Below are positions 1 to 8,974 of a stretch of 64,000 nt of DNA, in pieces. The position numbers and the translations under genes were made by a program. The stretch is taken from assembly GCF_040833985.1 (NCBI RefSeq), contig NZ_CP162139.1, forward strand, positions 310,001 through 374,000, in the 5' to 3' direction. Each line of letters opens with the position of its first letter. Within the stretch, counting starts at the first letter, position 1. The DNA comes from Leptospira sp. WS4.C2 (GTDB lineage Bacteria > Spirochaetota > Leptospiria > Leptospirales > Leptospiraceae). The notes beneath the pieces were generated by a model. That model ran no database searches. It had not been told where the DNA came from and worked only from the letters and a program-made list of their open reading frames with translations.

Positions 1-2
1 TT

Positions 3-1679
3 CTATCGGCCTATCTCATCGGTTTACCGGTATTTGGGCAGAACCGTTATGCGTTGTTCATAGGAACTAACTACAAAGGGAACACTGCCAAAATCCCTGA
101 GTTGAATCTCTGTGAAGCTGACGCAAACTTCCTAAAAGAAAAAATCCAAAAGAAAGGAAACTTCAAGGATATCAAAGTCCTGTTAGGTTCCATGGTCACC
201 CGCGATAATGTAAAAAACGCGATTTCCCAATTGGGTAAAGTTGTGGGAAAAGAGGATTCTGTATTTTTATACTTTTCTGGCCACGGAATGTATATGAAAG
301 ATGCAAAGGCAAAAAACGGAATGCGTAACTATCTCATTTGTTACGATCGCCCTCATATTTCCGATGAAGAGTTAAACGAATTTTTAACCGATATCAAATC
401 CCAAAAAACTGTCCTTGTGATGGACTGTTGTTATTCGGGAGGGATTGCCAAAAAAGGGAAAAATACCCGTGGTGCCGCCGAGATTCCCATTGCCCAAGGA
501 AATGATGGGGTAGTCCGTCAAAACGCAGAGGATTATTTTTTCCAAGACAAAGCGGTCATTTCCTCCTCAGACGATGACCAAACATCCATCGAAGTGGGGG
601 GAACCATCAACCATGGTATCTTTACTTATAACTTTGGAAATGCCCTGGAAAAAGGGGACTTAAACAAAGACAGTGTGGTGACTGCACTGGAAGCCTTCTT
701 TGTTGCTAAAGAAGATACTGTGAAAATGGCTCGTCAATTCAACCACGAACAAACCCCACAAGTTTCAGGGAATGCGGCTGGGATCTTTTTGTCAGGTTCT
801 CCCAAACCCCAAAACCCTCCACCGAAACCACCAAATGTTGTGGTGAACGTTCCCATCACACCGGCAGAACCAACAACTCCAAACAATAATAATACGACTA
901 CACCTCCAGTGGCACCAGAACCGGAACCTACACCTGCCAACGAAACCACTGTGGTCATTCCTCCCATTACGGAAGTGGAACCACCAGCCCCCCCTTCGGT
1001 TACGACAGGGAGTATTCTCATTCGTACGTCCATCATCAAAGATAAATCGTATGGAGGAGCGGCGACCAAGTCTCCTTATGATCTCTTAAACAAACAGGGG
1101 AAATTAAAATCTTCTCCAGCAGAAGACAAAGTCAGGTCGATCAAAGTTCTTGTGGATGACCAGGAATATACATCCCAAGTCACGACTGAGAAATCGAAAA
1201 TCTGGGGATCTGTGACTAAAAACGGAACCTTGATCCAAGGCGATATCTACAATGTGAAAATCGACAATCTTCCTGCCGGTGTACACCAAATTGAAATCCG
1301 TGCAGACAAGTACCCGATTTACAAAACAGCTACGGCAGTGCTTCCGAAACAGACCGTCACTGTGGATGCGGTCAATTCCATGGATGGATTTGGTGCGATT
1401 CGGGGTCGAGTGTTCTACAAAACCTTAGACAACCCGATTGAAAAACACCCGATCTACATGCCGACCGTGGTTTCCACCAACCAGATCTTCAAAGTCACTA
1501 CCGATAAGGATGGATACTTTTGGTTTACTAACCTAAAACCGGGCAAATACGAAATCCGAGCGAGTTTCATGGAAGAAATGAAATTGGAAAATTCGGAAAT
1601 CCATGTGCAACCGGGGGAAGTGACCAATGTGGACATCATTCTCAATAAAAAATTGAGTTATACAAAGACCAAATACTAA
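3..1679 (+). CDS. Secreted caspase-like (peptidase C14) protein, 5' end outside window
   Basis: Clan CD cysteine peptidase homologue. The reading frame is open from base 3, and the codons before the internal TTG at 54 encode a hydrophobic stretch ending VFG-QN, which looks like the end of a signal peptide. The true start therefore lies upstream of the window. The caspase fold begins with RYALFIGTNYKG. The catalytic His is in SGHG (276-287) and the catalytic Cys in DCCYSG (423-440). A Pro/Thr/Asn-rich linker (about 800-1010) leads to a beta-rich C-terminal region whose last part (about 1390-1660) reads like a carboxypeptidase-regulatory-like domain. Both catalytic residues are present, so activity is plausible. 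Substrate and role are unknown. A terminator follows directly. Confidence 0.85.
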   Translation, partial: LSAYLIGLPVFGQNRYALFIGTNYKGNTAKIPELNLCEADANFLKEKIQKKGNFKDIKVLLGSMVTRDNVKNAISQLGKVVGKEDSVFLYFSGHGMYMKDAKAKNGMRNYLICYDRPHISDEELNEFLTDIKSQKTVLVMDCCYSGGIAKKGKNTRGAAEIPIAQGNDGVVRQNAEDYFFQDKAVISSSDDDQTSIEVGGTINHGIFTYNFGNALEKGDLNKDSVVTALEAFFVAKEDTVKMARQFNHEQTPQVSGNAAGIFLSGSPKPQNPPPKPPNVVVNVPITPAEPTTPNNNNTTTPPVAPEPEPTPANETTVVIPPITEVEPPAPPSVTTGSILIRTSIIKDKSYGGAATKSPYDLLNKQGKLKSSPAEDKVRSIKVLVDDQEYTSQVTTEKSKIWGSVTKNGTLIQGDIYNVKIDNLPAGVHQIEIRADKYPIYKTATAVLPKQTVTVDAVNSMDGFGAIRGRVFYKTLDNPIEKHPIYMPTVVSTNQIFKVTTDKDGYFWFTNLKPGKYEIRASFMEEMKLENSEIHVQPGEVTNVDIILNKKLSYTKTKY

Positions 1680-1714
1680 CCTAAAGCCAATCTCAGGTTT
1701 TTAGCGAATCCAAT

Positions 1715-1744
1715 AAAAACCCTCCTTCCGTGGAGGGTTTTTTT
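1715..1744 (+). terminator. Rho-independent terminator after caspase-like gene
   Basis: A perfect 11-bp inverted repeat (1715-1725 with 1732-1742, AAAAACCCTCC/GGAGGGTTTTT) has a 6-nt loop and runs into seven T residues. It lies 36 bases after the stop codon. Confidence 0.9.
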
Positions 1745-1816
1745 ATACACCCACCTAGAATTAGAACTCCCGCGAATCATAAGGAATTTACCTTTGCCCC
1801 AATGAGGGACTTCTGT

Positions 1817-1851
1817 GATTAATATTAATCTGAAATTGATTAATATTAATC
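1817..1851. promoter_or_regulatory. Tandem 14-bp perfect palindromes, candidate operator
   Basis: The 14-bp perfect palindrome GATTAATATTAATC occurs twice, at 1817-1830 and 1838-1851. The repeats start 21 bp apart, about two helical turns, so two dimers would bind the same face of the DNA. A possible -35 (TTGATT, 1836-1841) overlaps the second copy, with a weak TATCTT 16 bp further on. The next gene downstream is at 1999. The rest of the 1680-1998 intergenic stretch holds only the upstream terminator and AT-rich sequence. The regulator is unknown. Confidence 0.5.
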
Positions 1852-1998
1852 TAATTTTATCTTTTTTTAGAAATTTTGACCGATTCATCGCAAATTCTCT
1901 GGATTTTCCGATTGAATTTAATCGCAACCAGACATTTCCTTGAGTCATAGAATAAAAAGGGAATCGGAAAAAGAGGTTCCCACTCTAGAGAGGATCAC

Positions 1999-2364
1999 AT
2001 GAAAACAACAAAGATAATCGCAACAGGGATCTTAGCTTTCGGACTTGCAACTGCAAATCTCCAAGCTTTAGATACAAACGAAAGATTGGAGCTTTTGGAG
2101 TCTGCTATGATTGACCAAGCAACCACTCCGGCGCAAAAATCTGCCGTTTCGGAATACCTAGCGAACATCGCAAAAGAAAAAGTAGAGATGGCTCAAGCAC
2201 TTCGTGACAGAGCAGGATCTACTCGTGGTGGTAAAGCTCTTAGCCAAATGAACGAGAGGAATGAACTTCTTCGCCGTGCTGAGGCTCTTGAAAAAGAAGC
2301 TAAAAAATACCGCACTGTCTCTATGGACCTAACTAAACCGTCCATGCAGGTAGCACAAAACTAA
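1999..2364 (+). CDS. Small secreted alpha-helical protein, hypothetical
   Basis: 121 residues. A signal peptide (residues 1-23, cleavage likely after LQA) precedes a charged, Ala/Glu/Lys/Arg-rich region that reads as almost entirely helical, possibly coiled coil (residues about 25-110). There is no lipobox Cys, so it is probably a soluble periplasmic or exported protein. The start ATG follows GAGAGGATCAC, an acceptable ribosome site. The gene is monocistronic: it has its own terminator and the tandem palindromes lie about 150 bp upstream. I do not recognise a family and assign no function. Confidence 0.75.
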   Translation: MKTTKIIATGILAFGLATANLQALDTNERLELLESAMIDQATTPAQKSAVSEYLANIAKEKVEMAQALRDRAGSTRGGKALSQMNERNELLRRAEALEKEAKKYRTVSMDLTKPSMQVAQN

Positions 2365-2396
2365 ACAATCCCAAACATCAGTTTGAGATTTGTGAG

Positions 2397-2424
2397 AAAG
2401 GTCAGGTTCGCCTGGCCTTTTTTT
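2397..2424 (+). terminator. Rho-independent terminator
   Basis: The stem AAAGGTCAGG pairs with CCTGGCCTTT (one G-T wobble) around a TTCG tetraloop at 2407-2410. A run of T residues to 2424 follows. It ends the small secreted protein transcript and separates it from ftsQ. Confidence 0.88.
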
Positions 2425-2473
2425 GTACCCACCTCGATGATATAAATGCTTTCCAAACAACCTAACTATGTGA

Positions 2474-2479
2474 CATAAT
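2474..2479 (+). promoter_or_regulatory. Candidate -10 box immediately upstream of ftsQ
   Basis: CATAAT matches the -10 consensus at five of six bases and ends only 6 bases before the ftsQ ATG. Transcription would begin at about the start codon, and no Shine-Dalgarno sequence is visible. This suggests a leaderless ftsQ message. No good -35 is evident, so the call is weak. Confidence 0.3.
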
Positions 2480-2485
2480 CAATAT

Positions 2486-3217
2486 ATGGTTGACACCCCC
2501 CAAGAAATCAAAGAAAAACGATTTGGGCGTGTAGTTCCGATCCTTTTGGTCTTCGTAGGCCTAGTGGCTTTGGGGCTTATTTTTCGTTGGGGTAGGCCCG
2601 TGAAGCCAGTCGTTCGAATCGAATGGGAAGGTCTTTTGGCTCTTTCTCCCACTTTGGTTCTCTCGTATTTGGGTGCGGATTCGGAAATACCGACGATAGG
2701 AGATTGGAAGGATTGGGAGAAAAAACTCGCAAATCATCCGAGAATTCGTAAGGTTCGAATCACTAGAGACCCAGATGGTTTTTTGATTATCAACATACAG
2801 GAGAAAGTCGCAGAATTTGTCATACATGTAGGAAATTCCCTGTATGAAGTGGATGAAAATCTGGAGATTCTTTCCAGAGATCGTGTGTTGGCTAATCATC
2901 TAATCGTGATTAGTGGGCAGTTCACCGTTGGGGAACAAAAACTAGAAGGCAGACAGATTTTTGATATCACTAAAGAAATGCGACAGGCCCTTTCTTATTA
3001 CCCCGCACTTAAATCACGAATCTCGGAACTCGTTGTTGAACGTGACGGCAATTATACTATGTATTTAAAATCACCAAACTCCATGAAAGTATACTTAGGT
3101 GATAAATTAGAATTGAATGTATTCCGCAAATTGTATGCATCCTTAGCCTATATGGAAGCAGAATCAGTAAAAGCTGTTTCCATAGATTTAAGAGGAGAGG
3201 ACGCCGTTTACCACTAA
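2486..3217 (+). CDS. ftsQ: Cell division protein FtsQ/DivIB
   Basis: Bitopic divisome protein that links the FtsBL complex to early ring components. It has a short basic cytoplasmic N-terminus, one membrane helix (about residues 15-34), a POTRA domain (about 40-113, including the conserved [19 protein letters not shown] turn) and a beta-rich periplasmic domain. Sequence alone would be a soft call because FtsQ diverges quickly. The call is firm because ftsA starts one base after its stop and ftsZ follows. No Shine-Dalgarno sequence precedes the ATG. Confidence 0.88.
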   Translation: MVDTPQEIKEKRFGRVVPILLVFVGLVALGLIFRWGRPVKPVVRIEWEGLLALSPTLVLSYLGADSEIPTIGDWKDWEKKLANHPRIRKVRITRDPDGFLIINIQEKVAEFVIHVGNSLYEVDENLEILSRDRVLANHLIVISGQFTVGEQKLEGRQIFDITKEMRQALSYYPALKSRISELVVERDGNYTMYLKSPNSMKVYLGDKLELNVFRKLYASLAYMEAESVKAVSIDLRGEDAVYH

Positions 3218-3218
3218 T

Positions 3219-4457
3219 ATGAGCTATGATGACGCACCTATCATAACGGCTTTGGATTTAGGATCCTCTTTGGTTAAAGTTGTCATTGGGCGACTTGTCG
3301 GAGATCATGAAATCGAAATTATTGGAACGGGAGTTTATCCTTCTGCTGGTATCAAAAATGGATCTATCGTTAATATAGAAACGACAACAAAGTCCATCAT
3401 AGAAGCGTTTGGTGATGCGGAACTCATGGCCGGTCAAGAAGTGAATACTGTAGTTGTTAACGTTTCTGGAAAGTCGGTACACGGTTTCAACGAAAGAGGA
3501 ATTATCGCAGTTACCAACAGAGAACGTATTGTTTCCGAAACAGACATCATGAGAGTTGTGGAAGCAGCACAAGCGGTTCATGTTCCGAACGACCAACAAG
3601 TCATTCATGTCCTCACAAAAGAATTCAAAGTAGATGACCAAGTGAATATCAAAGATCCCATCGGAATGACAGGGGTTCGGTTAGAAGCCGAAGTACATAT
3701 TGTATCGTGCGGAAATACTGCTCTCAATAATATTGATCGTTGTGTAGAACAAGCCGGCCTTTTACAAATGGATCGTGTGTTATCTAGTCTTGCATCTTCC
3801 GAAGCCATCCTGACTTCAGGAGAAAAGGATTTGGGAACTGCTGTCATTGATATCGGTGCAGGAATCTGCGACATCATCATCTATGTTGATGGGGGAATTG
3901 CCTTCTCCTCCGTGGTTCCCTTTGGTGGATTCCATATAACAAGCGATATTTCGATTGGTTTGAAAACCACTGTAGAAACAGCCGAAGTCATCAAAAAAAG
4001 ATATGGCCATACTCGGATTGATATGGTGGATCCTACAGAAAAATTCGAAATTCCTTCTATCTCGGGAAGGCCATCTCGTTCTGTTTTTCGTCAAGAACTT
4101 GTGGAAATTTTGGAACCAAGAGTTCGTGAAATTTTAGAAATGATCGATCATGAACTGGTTCGGTCAGGATTTAAAGCTAGTTTGGCGGGAGGAGTCATCC
4201 TTACGGGTGGAACTTCCCTATTACAAGGAATTGAAGCCACAGCAGAGGAAGTATTACGTTTGTCAGTTGGTCGTGCGAAACCTGCTGGCCTTAGCGGTCT
4301 TGTTGATAAAATTTCCTCACCTGAATATGCTACTGCTGTTGGTCTTATTAAATATAGTTCAAAAATACAAAACCTAGAACAAAGAAACATGCATTCCGGA
4401 TCTGATTCAGACGGTTGGATGAAGAAGGTTCGTCGTTGGATGGAGAATAATCTCTAA
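3219..4457 (+). CDS. ftsA: Cell division protein FtsA
   Basis: Actin-like ATPase that tethers FtsZ filaments to the inner membrane. The N-terminus carries the phosphate-1 motif [14 protein letters not shown]. An adenosine-type motif [14 protein letters not shown] lies near residues 325-340. The last 15 residues (from [10 protein letters not shown]) form the expected amphipathic membrane-targeting helix. Length (412 residues) is typical. It starts one base after ftsQ and ends 4 bases before ftsZ, so the three genes are very likely co-transcribed and translationally coupled. Confidence 0.96.
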   Translation: MSYDDAPIITALDLGSSLVKVVIGRLVGDHEIEIIGTGVYPSAGIKNGSIVNIETTTKSIIEAFGDAELMAGQEVNTVVVNVSGKSVHGFNERGIIAVTNRERIVSETDIMRVVEAAQAVHVPNDQQVIHVLTKEFKVDDQVNIKDPIGMTGVRLEAEVHIVSCGNTALNNIDRCVEQAGLLQMDRVLSSLASSEAILTSGEKDLGTAVIDIGAGICDIIIYVDGGIAFSSVVPFGGFHITSDISIGLKTTVETAEVIKKRYGHTRIDMVDPTEKFEIPSISGRPSRSVFRQELVEILEPRVREILEMIDHELVRSGFKASLAGGVILTGGTSLLQGIEATAEEVLRLSVGRAKPAGLSGLVDKISSPEYATAVGLIKYSSKIQNLEQRNMHSGSDSDGWMKKVRRWMENNL

Positions 4458-4461
4458 GGAA

Positions 4462-5658
4462 ATGTCAATGTTGTACCTAGAAGAAGAAAAAACGAGCCCT
4501 GCCATTATCAAAGTTATTGGAGTTGGTGGAGGCGGTATGAATGCCGTTACACGTATGGTTCATTCCAAAATGACAGGTGTTGATTTTATTGTGATGAACA
4601 CCGACGAACAAGTATTATTAAAATCTCCTGTAGAAGTCAAAATCCAATTGGGTAATAAAGTAACTCGTGGGATGGGGGCAGGTGGTGATCCGGAACTGGG
4701 AGAAAAGGCAGCCCTCGAAGATAAGGAACGAATTGTGTCGGCACTGAAAGGTGCGGATATGGTTTTTGTCACTGCAGGTATGGGTGGAGGAACTGGAACG
4801 GGAGCCGCTCCCATCATTGCAGCCATTGCCAAAGAAATGAAATGTTTGGTTGTGGGAGTGGTCACAGTTCCATTTTCCTTTGAAGGAAAACGCCGAGCCG
4901 AACTTGCTAAACAAGGAATCGACCAACTCCGTGCTAATGTAGACACTCTCATCACAATCCGTAATGATTCTATCTTTCAAGTAGTGGATAAAAACACTCC
5001 TGTAGACATGGCATTTCGTGTGATCGACGATATCTTGTTAAATGGTGTTCGTGGGATCAGCGATATCATCAATCATCCAGGAATCATCAATGTAGACTTT
5101 GCTGATGTAAAAACCATTATGAAGGACACCGGGGATGCGATTTTAGGAGTAGGGGAAGGGAGCGGTGAAACTCGAGTGAGTGAAGCCGTGGAACAGGCCA
5201 TCAACAATACTCTTCTCGAAGATTCTAGCATCCAAGGAGCCAAATCCCTTCTCATCAATGTGACTGGGGGGAATGACCTCACCATCCATGAATGGAATGA
5301 AGTTTCGCAAATCATTACAGCACAAGCAGATCCCGATGCCAATATCATCATCGGACTCAATGAAGACACGAGTCTTTCTGACCAAATTCGAGTGACCGTG
5401 ATTGCCACAGGTTTTTCCAAAAGAGGGAAACAATACCAAAGAGAACAAAAGGTAGTGGGTTCCGAAGAATCGATTTCTCCTATGGTTTACATTCGAAAGA
5501 GTGAAGAGAAAGAATCTGGATTTGGAAAAGAGGGAGAATCAGCTCGAAGCATCCGCCAATCGAACCGGGGATTTTCTTCTCAGAAACAATCCTCCCCGTT
5601 TCAAAACTACGGAGAGGACTACGATATTCCTGCTTTTTTAAGAAGAAAAAACGACTAA
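4462..5658 (+). CDS. ftsZ: Cell division GTPase FtsZ
   Basis: Tubulin homologue that builds the Z ring. The tubulin signature GGGTGTG is at residues 108-114, preceded by the glycine-rich [11 protein letters not shown] nucleotide loop. A variable linker (about 325-385) leads to the conserved C-terminal peptide DIPAFLRRK, which binds FtsA. The Shine-Dalgarno AAGGA (4456-4460) sits only 1 nt from the ATG at 4462 but 7 nt from the in-frame ATG at 4468, so translation may begin at 4468 (MLYLEEE). It is the last gene of the ftsQAZ cluster and is convergent with the next gene. Confidence 0.98.
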   Translation: MSMLYLEEEKTSPAIIKVIGVGGGGMNAVTRMVHSKMTGVDFIVMNTDEQVLLKSPVEVKIQLGNKVTRGMGAGGDPELGEKAALEDKERIVSALKGADMVFVTAGMGGGTGTGAAPIIAAIAKEMKCLVVGVVTVPFSFEGKRRAELAKQGIDQLRANVDTLITIRNDSIFQVVDKNTPVDMAFRVIDDILLNGVRGISDIINHPGIINVDFADVKTIMKDTGDAILGVGEGSGETRVSEAVEQAINNTLLEDSSIQGAKSLLINVTGGNDLTIHEWNEVSQIITAQADPDANIIIGLNEDTSLSDQIRVTVIATGFSKRGKQYQREQKVVGSEESISPMVYIRKSEEKESGFGKEGESARSIRQSNRGFSSQKQSSPFQNYGEDYDIPAFLRRKND

Positions 5659-5685
5659 GCCGTTTGGCGACTAACTTGATTTTGG

Positions 5686-7092
5686 TTAGTTCGAATAAGA
5701 GCGAACCGAAACAAACAAAGGTTTGCCTTCTTCCACAAGGAGTTTTTTCGGTGCAGAAGTCACGATGGATCCTGGAGATTCTACTTTAAAGTCGTATTCT
5801 CCGGGAGCTAAAAATACACGTTTCACTTGGAAGTTAGCCGGAATCGTCCGCCAACAACGTAGGTCAGGAGCAATGGTCTGCGAAACGGCAAGTCCTGCCG
5901 CCGCACCGGCCGCCACTCGAATGAGTCCCGAAACCAAGTCATTATTTTTAGATTTTCCGCTGGATTCAATGGCACGTGCCATTGCTTCGGAAGCAATCAC
6001 TGCAGCTACAATCTTTAATGACAAAGACGTTAAGTTCTTTGTGATCAGAGTTTTATAACTTTCATTGAAGTTGTTCATCGCAGTTTCGGAATAATTGTTC
6101 ATGATGTCCGAATAACCTACATCCACACCGTTGATAAAATATTTCCTTGGAAGGGAACCTTTCGGATCTCTTTCTTTGTAAATGGGGATGGGATTTTCTG
6201 CAATGGAAAGAGCAGCGATAGCACCTGCCAAAGAAGCACCTGCACCTTTCGAGCGAAGTCCTACCTCAACAGCACCACGTAATGCCACGGCAAAGTATTC
6301 ATCTTCAATGAGTTTTCCCCTCGACATTTTGATTGCCGATTTTCCTGCTTCATGGATGATAATTACCTCAGAAAGTTTTTCATTTTCAGGAGATGTTCTT
6401 TGCATGGAACTATTGTAGGCCTGCAAACTAGACCGCCCTGCACCATACTTCGATTTATCAGCAGAATCTCCTTCCTTTGCAGCTAACAGATATCTGTCGG
6501 CGATTAGGTTTTGGCTTTTTCCAATGAGCTGTTCCATGTTTTTGTATTGGACACGGGCATCATTGTAACGTCCAAGTGATTCGGAAACATAAGCATCGAT
6601 GAGTCTAGCTGCATTGTTTTGGCGGTATTCCGCGGCCAAAAAACGCATTTCTTTTAATTCGAAGTCGAGTCTTCGGAAATAAATTTTTGCGTTATTTGTA
6701 TCCCCTTGTAGGAGATAATTGTTTGCAATGTAGAACTTGATCATGACTCTTTCAAAGTCTTCACCGGTATAATTGGATTCGTTGTCAGAAAGGATAAACG
6801 AAAGCCCAGATCTCGTCATACTGACTTTGATATTGTCTGCTAAATCTTCTGCTTCTTTGAAAACTTTGTTGGAGGTTACGTAATCTCCTTTGGTATGAAA
6901 AATCATACCTGCTTCCATTAAAAATAGAAGTTTGTCCTTAGTAGAAGAACCTTCATAGAGTTCTCTGATTTTAGGAATGGCAGAGTCATAATCTTGTCCA
7001 TAGTAAGCCGACTCGGTTGCTTTGATGATTTTGTTGTAATCACTTGCACAACCGAGAATGAAAAGAGAAAGAAAGAGAATTGTTTTTTTCAT
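5686..7092 (-). CDS. TPR-type lipoprotein resembling COG3014
   Basis: 468 residues. The signal peptide has the lipobox LFILGC (Cys15), so it is probably a periplasm-facing lipoprotein. The first half is helical with TPR-like repeats (about residues 25-200). The second half has small-residue hydrophobic segments (about 280-300 and 360-405) and ends in a beta-rich domain with the phrase LAPGEYDFKVESPG. Length, layout and linkage to an LpoB-like gene match the uncharacterised lipoprotein family COG3014, which is often encoded next to LpoB-type genes. A role in envelope or peptidoglycan synthase control is inference from that linkage. Confidence 0.65.
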   Translation of the reverse strand: MKKTILFLSLFILGCASDYNKIIKATESAYYGQDYDSAIPKIRELYEGSSTKDKLLFLMEAGMIFHTKGDYVTSNKVFKEAEDLADNIKVSMTRSGLSFILSDNESNYTGEDFERVMIKFYIANNYLLQGDTNNAKIYFRRLDFELKEMRFLAAEYRQNNAARLIDAYVSESLGRYNDARVQYKNMEQLIGKSQNLIADRYLLAAKEGDSADKSKYGAGRSSLQAYNSSMQRTSPENEKLSEVIIIHEAGKSAIKMSRGKLIEDEYFAVALRGAVEVGLRSKGAGASLAGAIAALSIAENPIPIYKERDPKGSLPRKYFINGVDVGYSDIMNNYSETAMNNFNESYKTLITKNLTSLSLKIVAAVIASEAMARAIESSGKSKNNDLVSGLIRVAAGAAAGLAVSQTIAPDLRCWRTIPANFQVKRVFLAPGEYDFKVESPGSIVTSAPKKLLVEEGKPLFVSVRSYSN

Positions 7093-7109
7093 GAAATGAT
7101 GGGCAGGGG

Positions 7110-7688
7110 TTACCAGCTAACCCCTTTATTTCCTCGAACGGCTAATTTCCGATAAGAAACTTTTTCAGACCAAACTGCAATGGTTGTTTCCACTTCTACA
7201 AGTTCGATGTTGATGGATTGTTCTACGATTTTTTCTCCATCTGAAGTAAACATGTTTTCATTGATATCACAACGAACAAAGAAGTTGGGAGATTTTAGTT
7301 TTCCAATAGAAAGTCGGTTAGAAGTAAGTCCGGACAAACTGAACTGAATTTCATTCAAAGATTGTTCTCTTGTTTTGGTACGAACTGTATATATTTTGCT
7401 TTTGATCAGTTTCGAAACAAAAGCGTTGTCAAAAAGTTCTGTTTGGATTTGTTCTGAAGTATCGTTACGCGTAGGAAAGTGGGCGACAAAAACACCTTCT
7501 TCATGTGGGTTTTCTTTAAAGTATTCCCCAATTTGGACTGCAAGTTTGTCAGCCGCTTTCACTAATTCCTGGCTTGTGAGCCCACCTGAGTCGGAGATAT
7601 AATCATCAGCGTTGTCGAGTCGTTTGGGACTGCTACTGCATTGGAATAAGAATCCTACTAAGAGAAAGGAGAAAAGAATTTGTTTCAT
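7110..7688 (-). CDS. lpoB: LpoB-like penicillin-binding protein activator lipoprotein
   Basis: 192 residues from the ATG at 7688. That start gives a proper lipoprotein signal (lipobox LFQC, Cys17); an upstream in-frame start would bury it. The mature part has a short linker and then the fold of the LpoB/YcfM family: an early helix with LVKAADKLAVQI, a FDNAFVSKLIKS segment, a predicted strand with FFVRCDI, and the C-terminal NIELVEVETTIAVWSEKVSYRK that matches the family's 'lvnvetgeivWsdek' ending. In enterobacteria LpoB activates PBP1b. The start lies 17 nt upstream of the COG3014-like gene in one operon. Confidence 0.65.
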   Translation of the reverse strand: MKQILFSFLLVGFLFQCSSSPKRLDNADDYISDSGGLTSQELVKAADKLAVQIGEYFKENPHEEGVFVAHFPTRNDTSEQIQTELFDNAFVSKLIKSKIYTVRTKTREQSLNEIQFSLSGLTSNRLSIGKLKSPNFFVRCDINENMFTSDGEKIVEQSINIELVEVETTIAVWSEKVSYRKLAVRGNKGVSW

Positions 7689-7723
7689 AACCCCACTTAT
7701 ATGGGGGACACAACCAGGTCTTG

Positions 7724-8482
7724 TCAATTCCAAAAATCGGCTTTCAATTCCTCCTGTTTTGCACTGCGGTAAGAAATTTTTTCCTCTTCGGACATTTCTA
7801 AAATTTCTCTAGCGTAGATCAACTCGACCACCTGTCGAAAAAACATAGGGCTTTCCCAGGATTGGATTTCCCATTTTTCCTTTTGGTAGAGTTCTTCCTT
7901 TTTTCTAAGGAAGATACGTTTCCGTTCCCGGGAATAACTGTAGGGATTTTTCTGAACATAATCTTCTAGGTAGGATAAAAGTAAAACTGGCGGAGTGGCG
8001 GGGTGTTTGGGAAAAAGGATGGTACGTATGACTAAAGGAAATATTTCTTCTGATAAACGATTCACGGCTGTTAGTTTTTCATAAGAAGAGAGGTTTTCTT
8101 TTTGTTCCACTTCCAAAGTTTTTTCCTTCCAATTCATAAAAGCAACATACACCGCATAAAGAACATGTCCTCTTTCGTCAGGATAAGTCTCGAGTAAATA
8201 AACATAGGTTTTCTCCCTATCCCCTTTCCAAAGATAGGATTCTTTTCCACGAAGGGTTTCTAAAAAATCACGTAAATCTGACGGATATCCGGGGCCTAAG
8301 AGAACCTCGGGGCGATTTTGTAACCTCTGCCAATAGACCTCAGAATGGGAATCGAATGAAGTTTGAGTCGGATCGGCCTTCGTTTTTTTCAGAAAAAGGA
8401 TATAGACAAGGCCACCCAAGAGGAGGGAAAGTAGAATCAGTATGAGAAGGAAGGTGATATTTTTCTTTTTGTTAGCAGGCAT
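7724..8482 (-). CDS. Single-pass membrane protein, hypothetical
   Basis: 252 residues. A lysine-rich N-terminus (MPANKKK) precedes one strong membrane helix (about 10-31), then a long charged, mostly helical periplasmic or cytoplasmic domain rich in Tyr, Arg and Glu. No family is recognised. Its start overlaps by 41 bp the start region of the divergent gene at 8442, so the two promoters must lie inside each other's coding sequence or one start is annotated too early. It lies just upstream of the LpoB-like gene in the same direction. Confidence 0.7.
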   Translation of the reverse strand: MPANKKKNITFLLILILLSLLLGGLVYILFLKKTKADPTQTSFDSHSEVYWQRLQNRPEVLLGPGYPSDLRDFLETLRGKESYLWKGDREKTYVYLLETYPDERGHVLYAVYVAFMNWKEKTLEVEQKENLSSYEKLTAVNRLSEEIFPLVIRTILFPKHPATPPVLLLSYLEDYVQKNPYSYSRERKRIFLRKKEELYQKEKWEIQSWESPMFFRQVVELIYAREILEMSEEEKISYRSAKQEELKADFWN

Positions 8483-8954
8483 TGTCTTTGATGCAAATGG
8501 TTGTAAGAAAGAATCGAAAGATGATTCTGAAACGGAATTACTGAGTTCGATCCTATCGCAGGGGAACGCTATTAATTCAGCTTGTCAAAGATTTATTTTA
8601 TCAGAAGCAAATTGTGTGGCTGTTTCGGATTCAAGTGCGAATGTTTGTTCGGGTCTTATCTCTCGTCTGAAAGGGGAAGTTCTTCCTCAAGAGTTGAGTA
8701 CCGATGCAGTTGCTGTTTTATACTTTGATTGTTTTACAAAAATCAACTTAACTTACAATATTGCCAAGGCCTGTAATCAGAATTCTTTTAATTCTAATTC
8801 TGATTATCGGAGAGTCCAAAGAACAGGGACCTCTCAAGCGGAACTATCCTGGCGCGAAGCTTTTAATCAATGTGGGTCTTTAGAAAATGAGGTTCCTCCA
8901 GCAGATTCTGGGCTTCGAGAAACAGACACCATCCTTCGTTCCGATCCGTTTTAA
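8442..8954 (+). CDS. Small Cys-containing lipoprotein, hypothetical
   Basis: 170 residues. A basic start (MRRK), a hydrophobic segment and ANGC (Cys21) give a plausible lipoprotein signal. The mature part has six further Cys residues spread over about 110 positions and could form disulfides in the periplasm. AGGAGG at 8421-8426 is rather far (15 nt) from the ATG at 8442, and an in-frame GTG at 8454 is an alternative start. The 5' end overlaps the divergent gene at 8482. It ends 20 bp before nadA. No family is recognised. Confidence 0.65.
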   Translation: MRRKVIFFFLLAGIVFDANGCKKESKDDSETELLSSILSQGNAINSACQRFILSEANCVAVSDSSANVCSGLISRLKGEVLPQELSTDAVAVLYFDCFTKINLTYNIAKACNQNSFNSNSDYRRVQRTGTSQAELSWREAFNQCGSLENEVPPADSGLRETDTILRSDPF

Positions 8955-8974
8955 TATTTTTTTAGGAGTGCAGT

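Noticed and set aside
734..1069. Minus-strand open frame rich in Gly and Val
   Set aside because: It is the antisense reading of the Pro/Thr-rich linker of the caspase-like gene; composition explains it and no ribosome site is present.
5670..5690. Short hairpin ACTAAC/GTTAGT between ftsZ and the convergent lipoprotein gene as a terminator
   Set aside because: Only six base pairs, a 9-nt loop, no T-run, and it overlaps the stop codon of the minus-strand gene.
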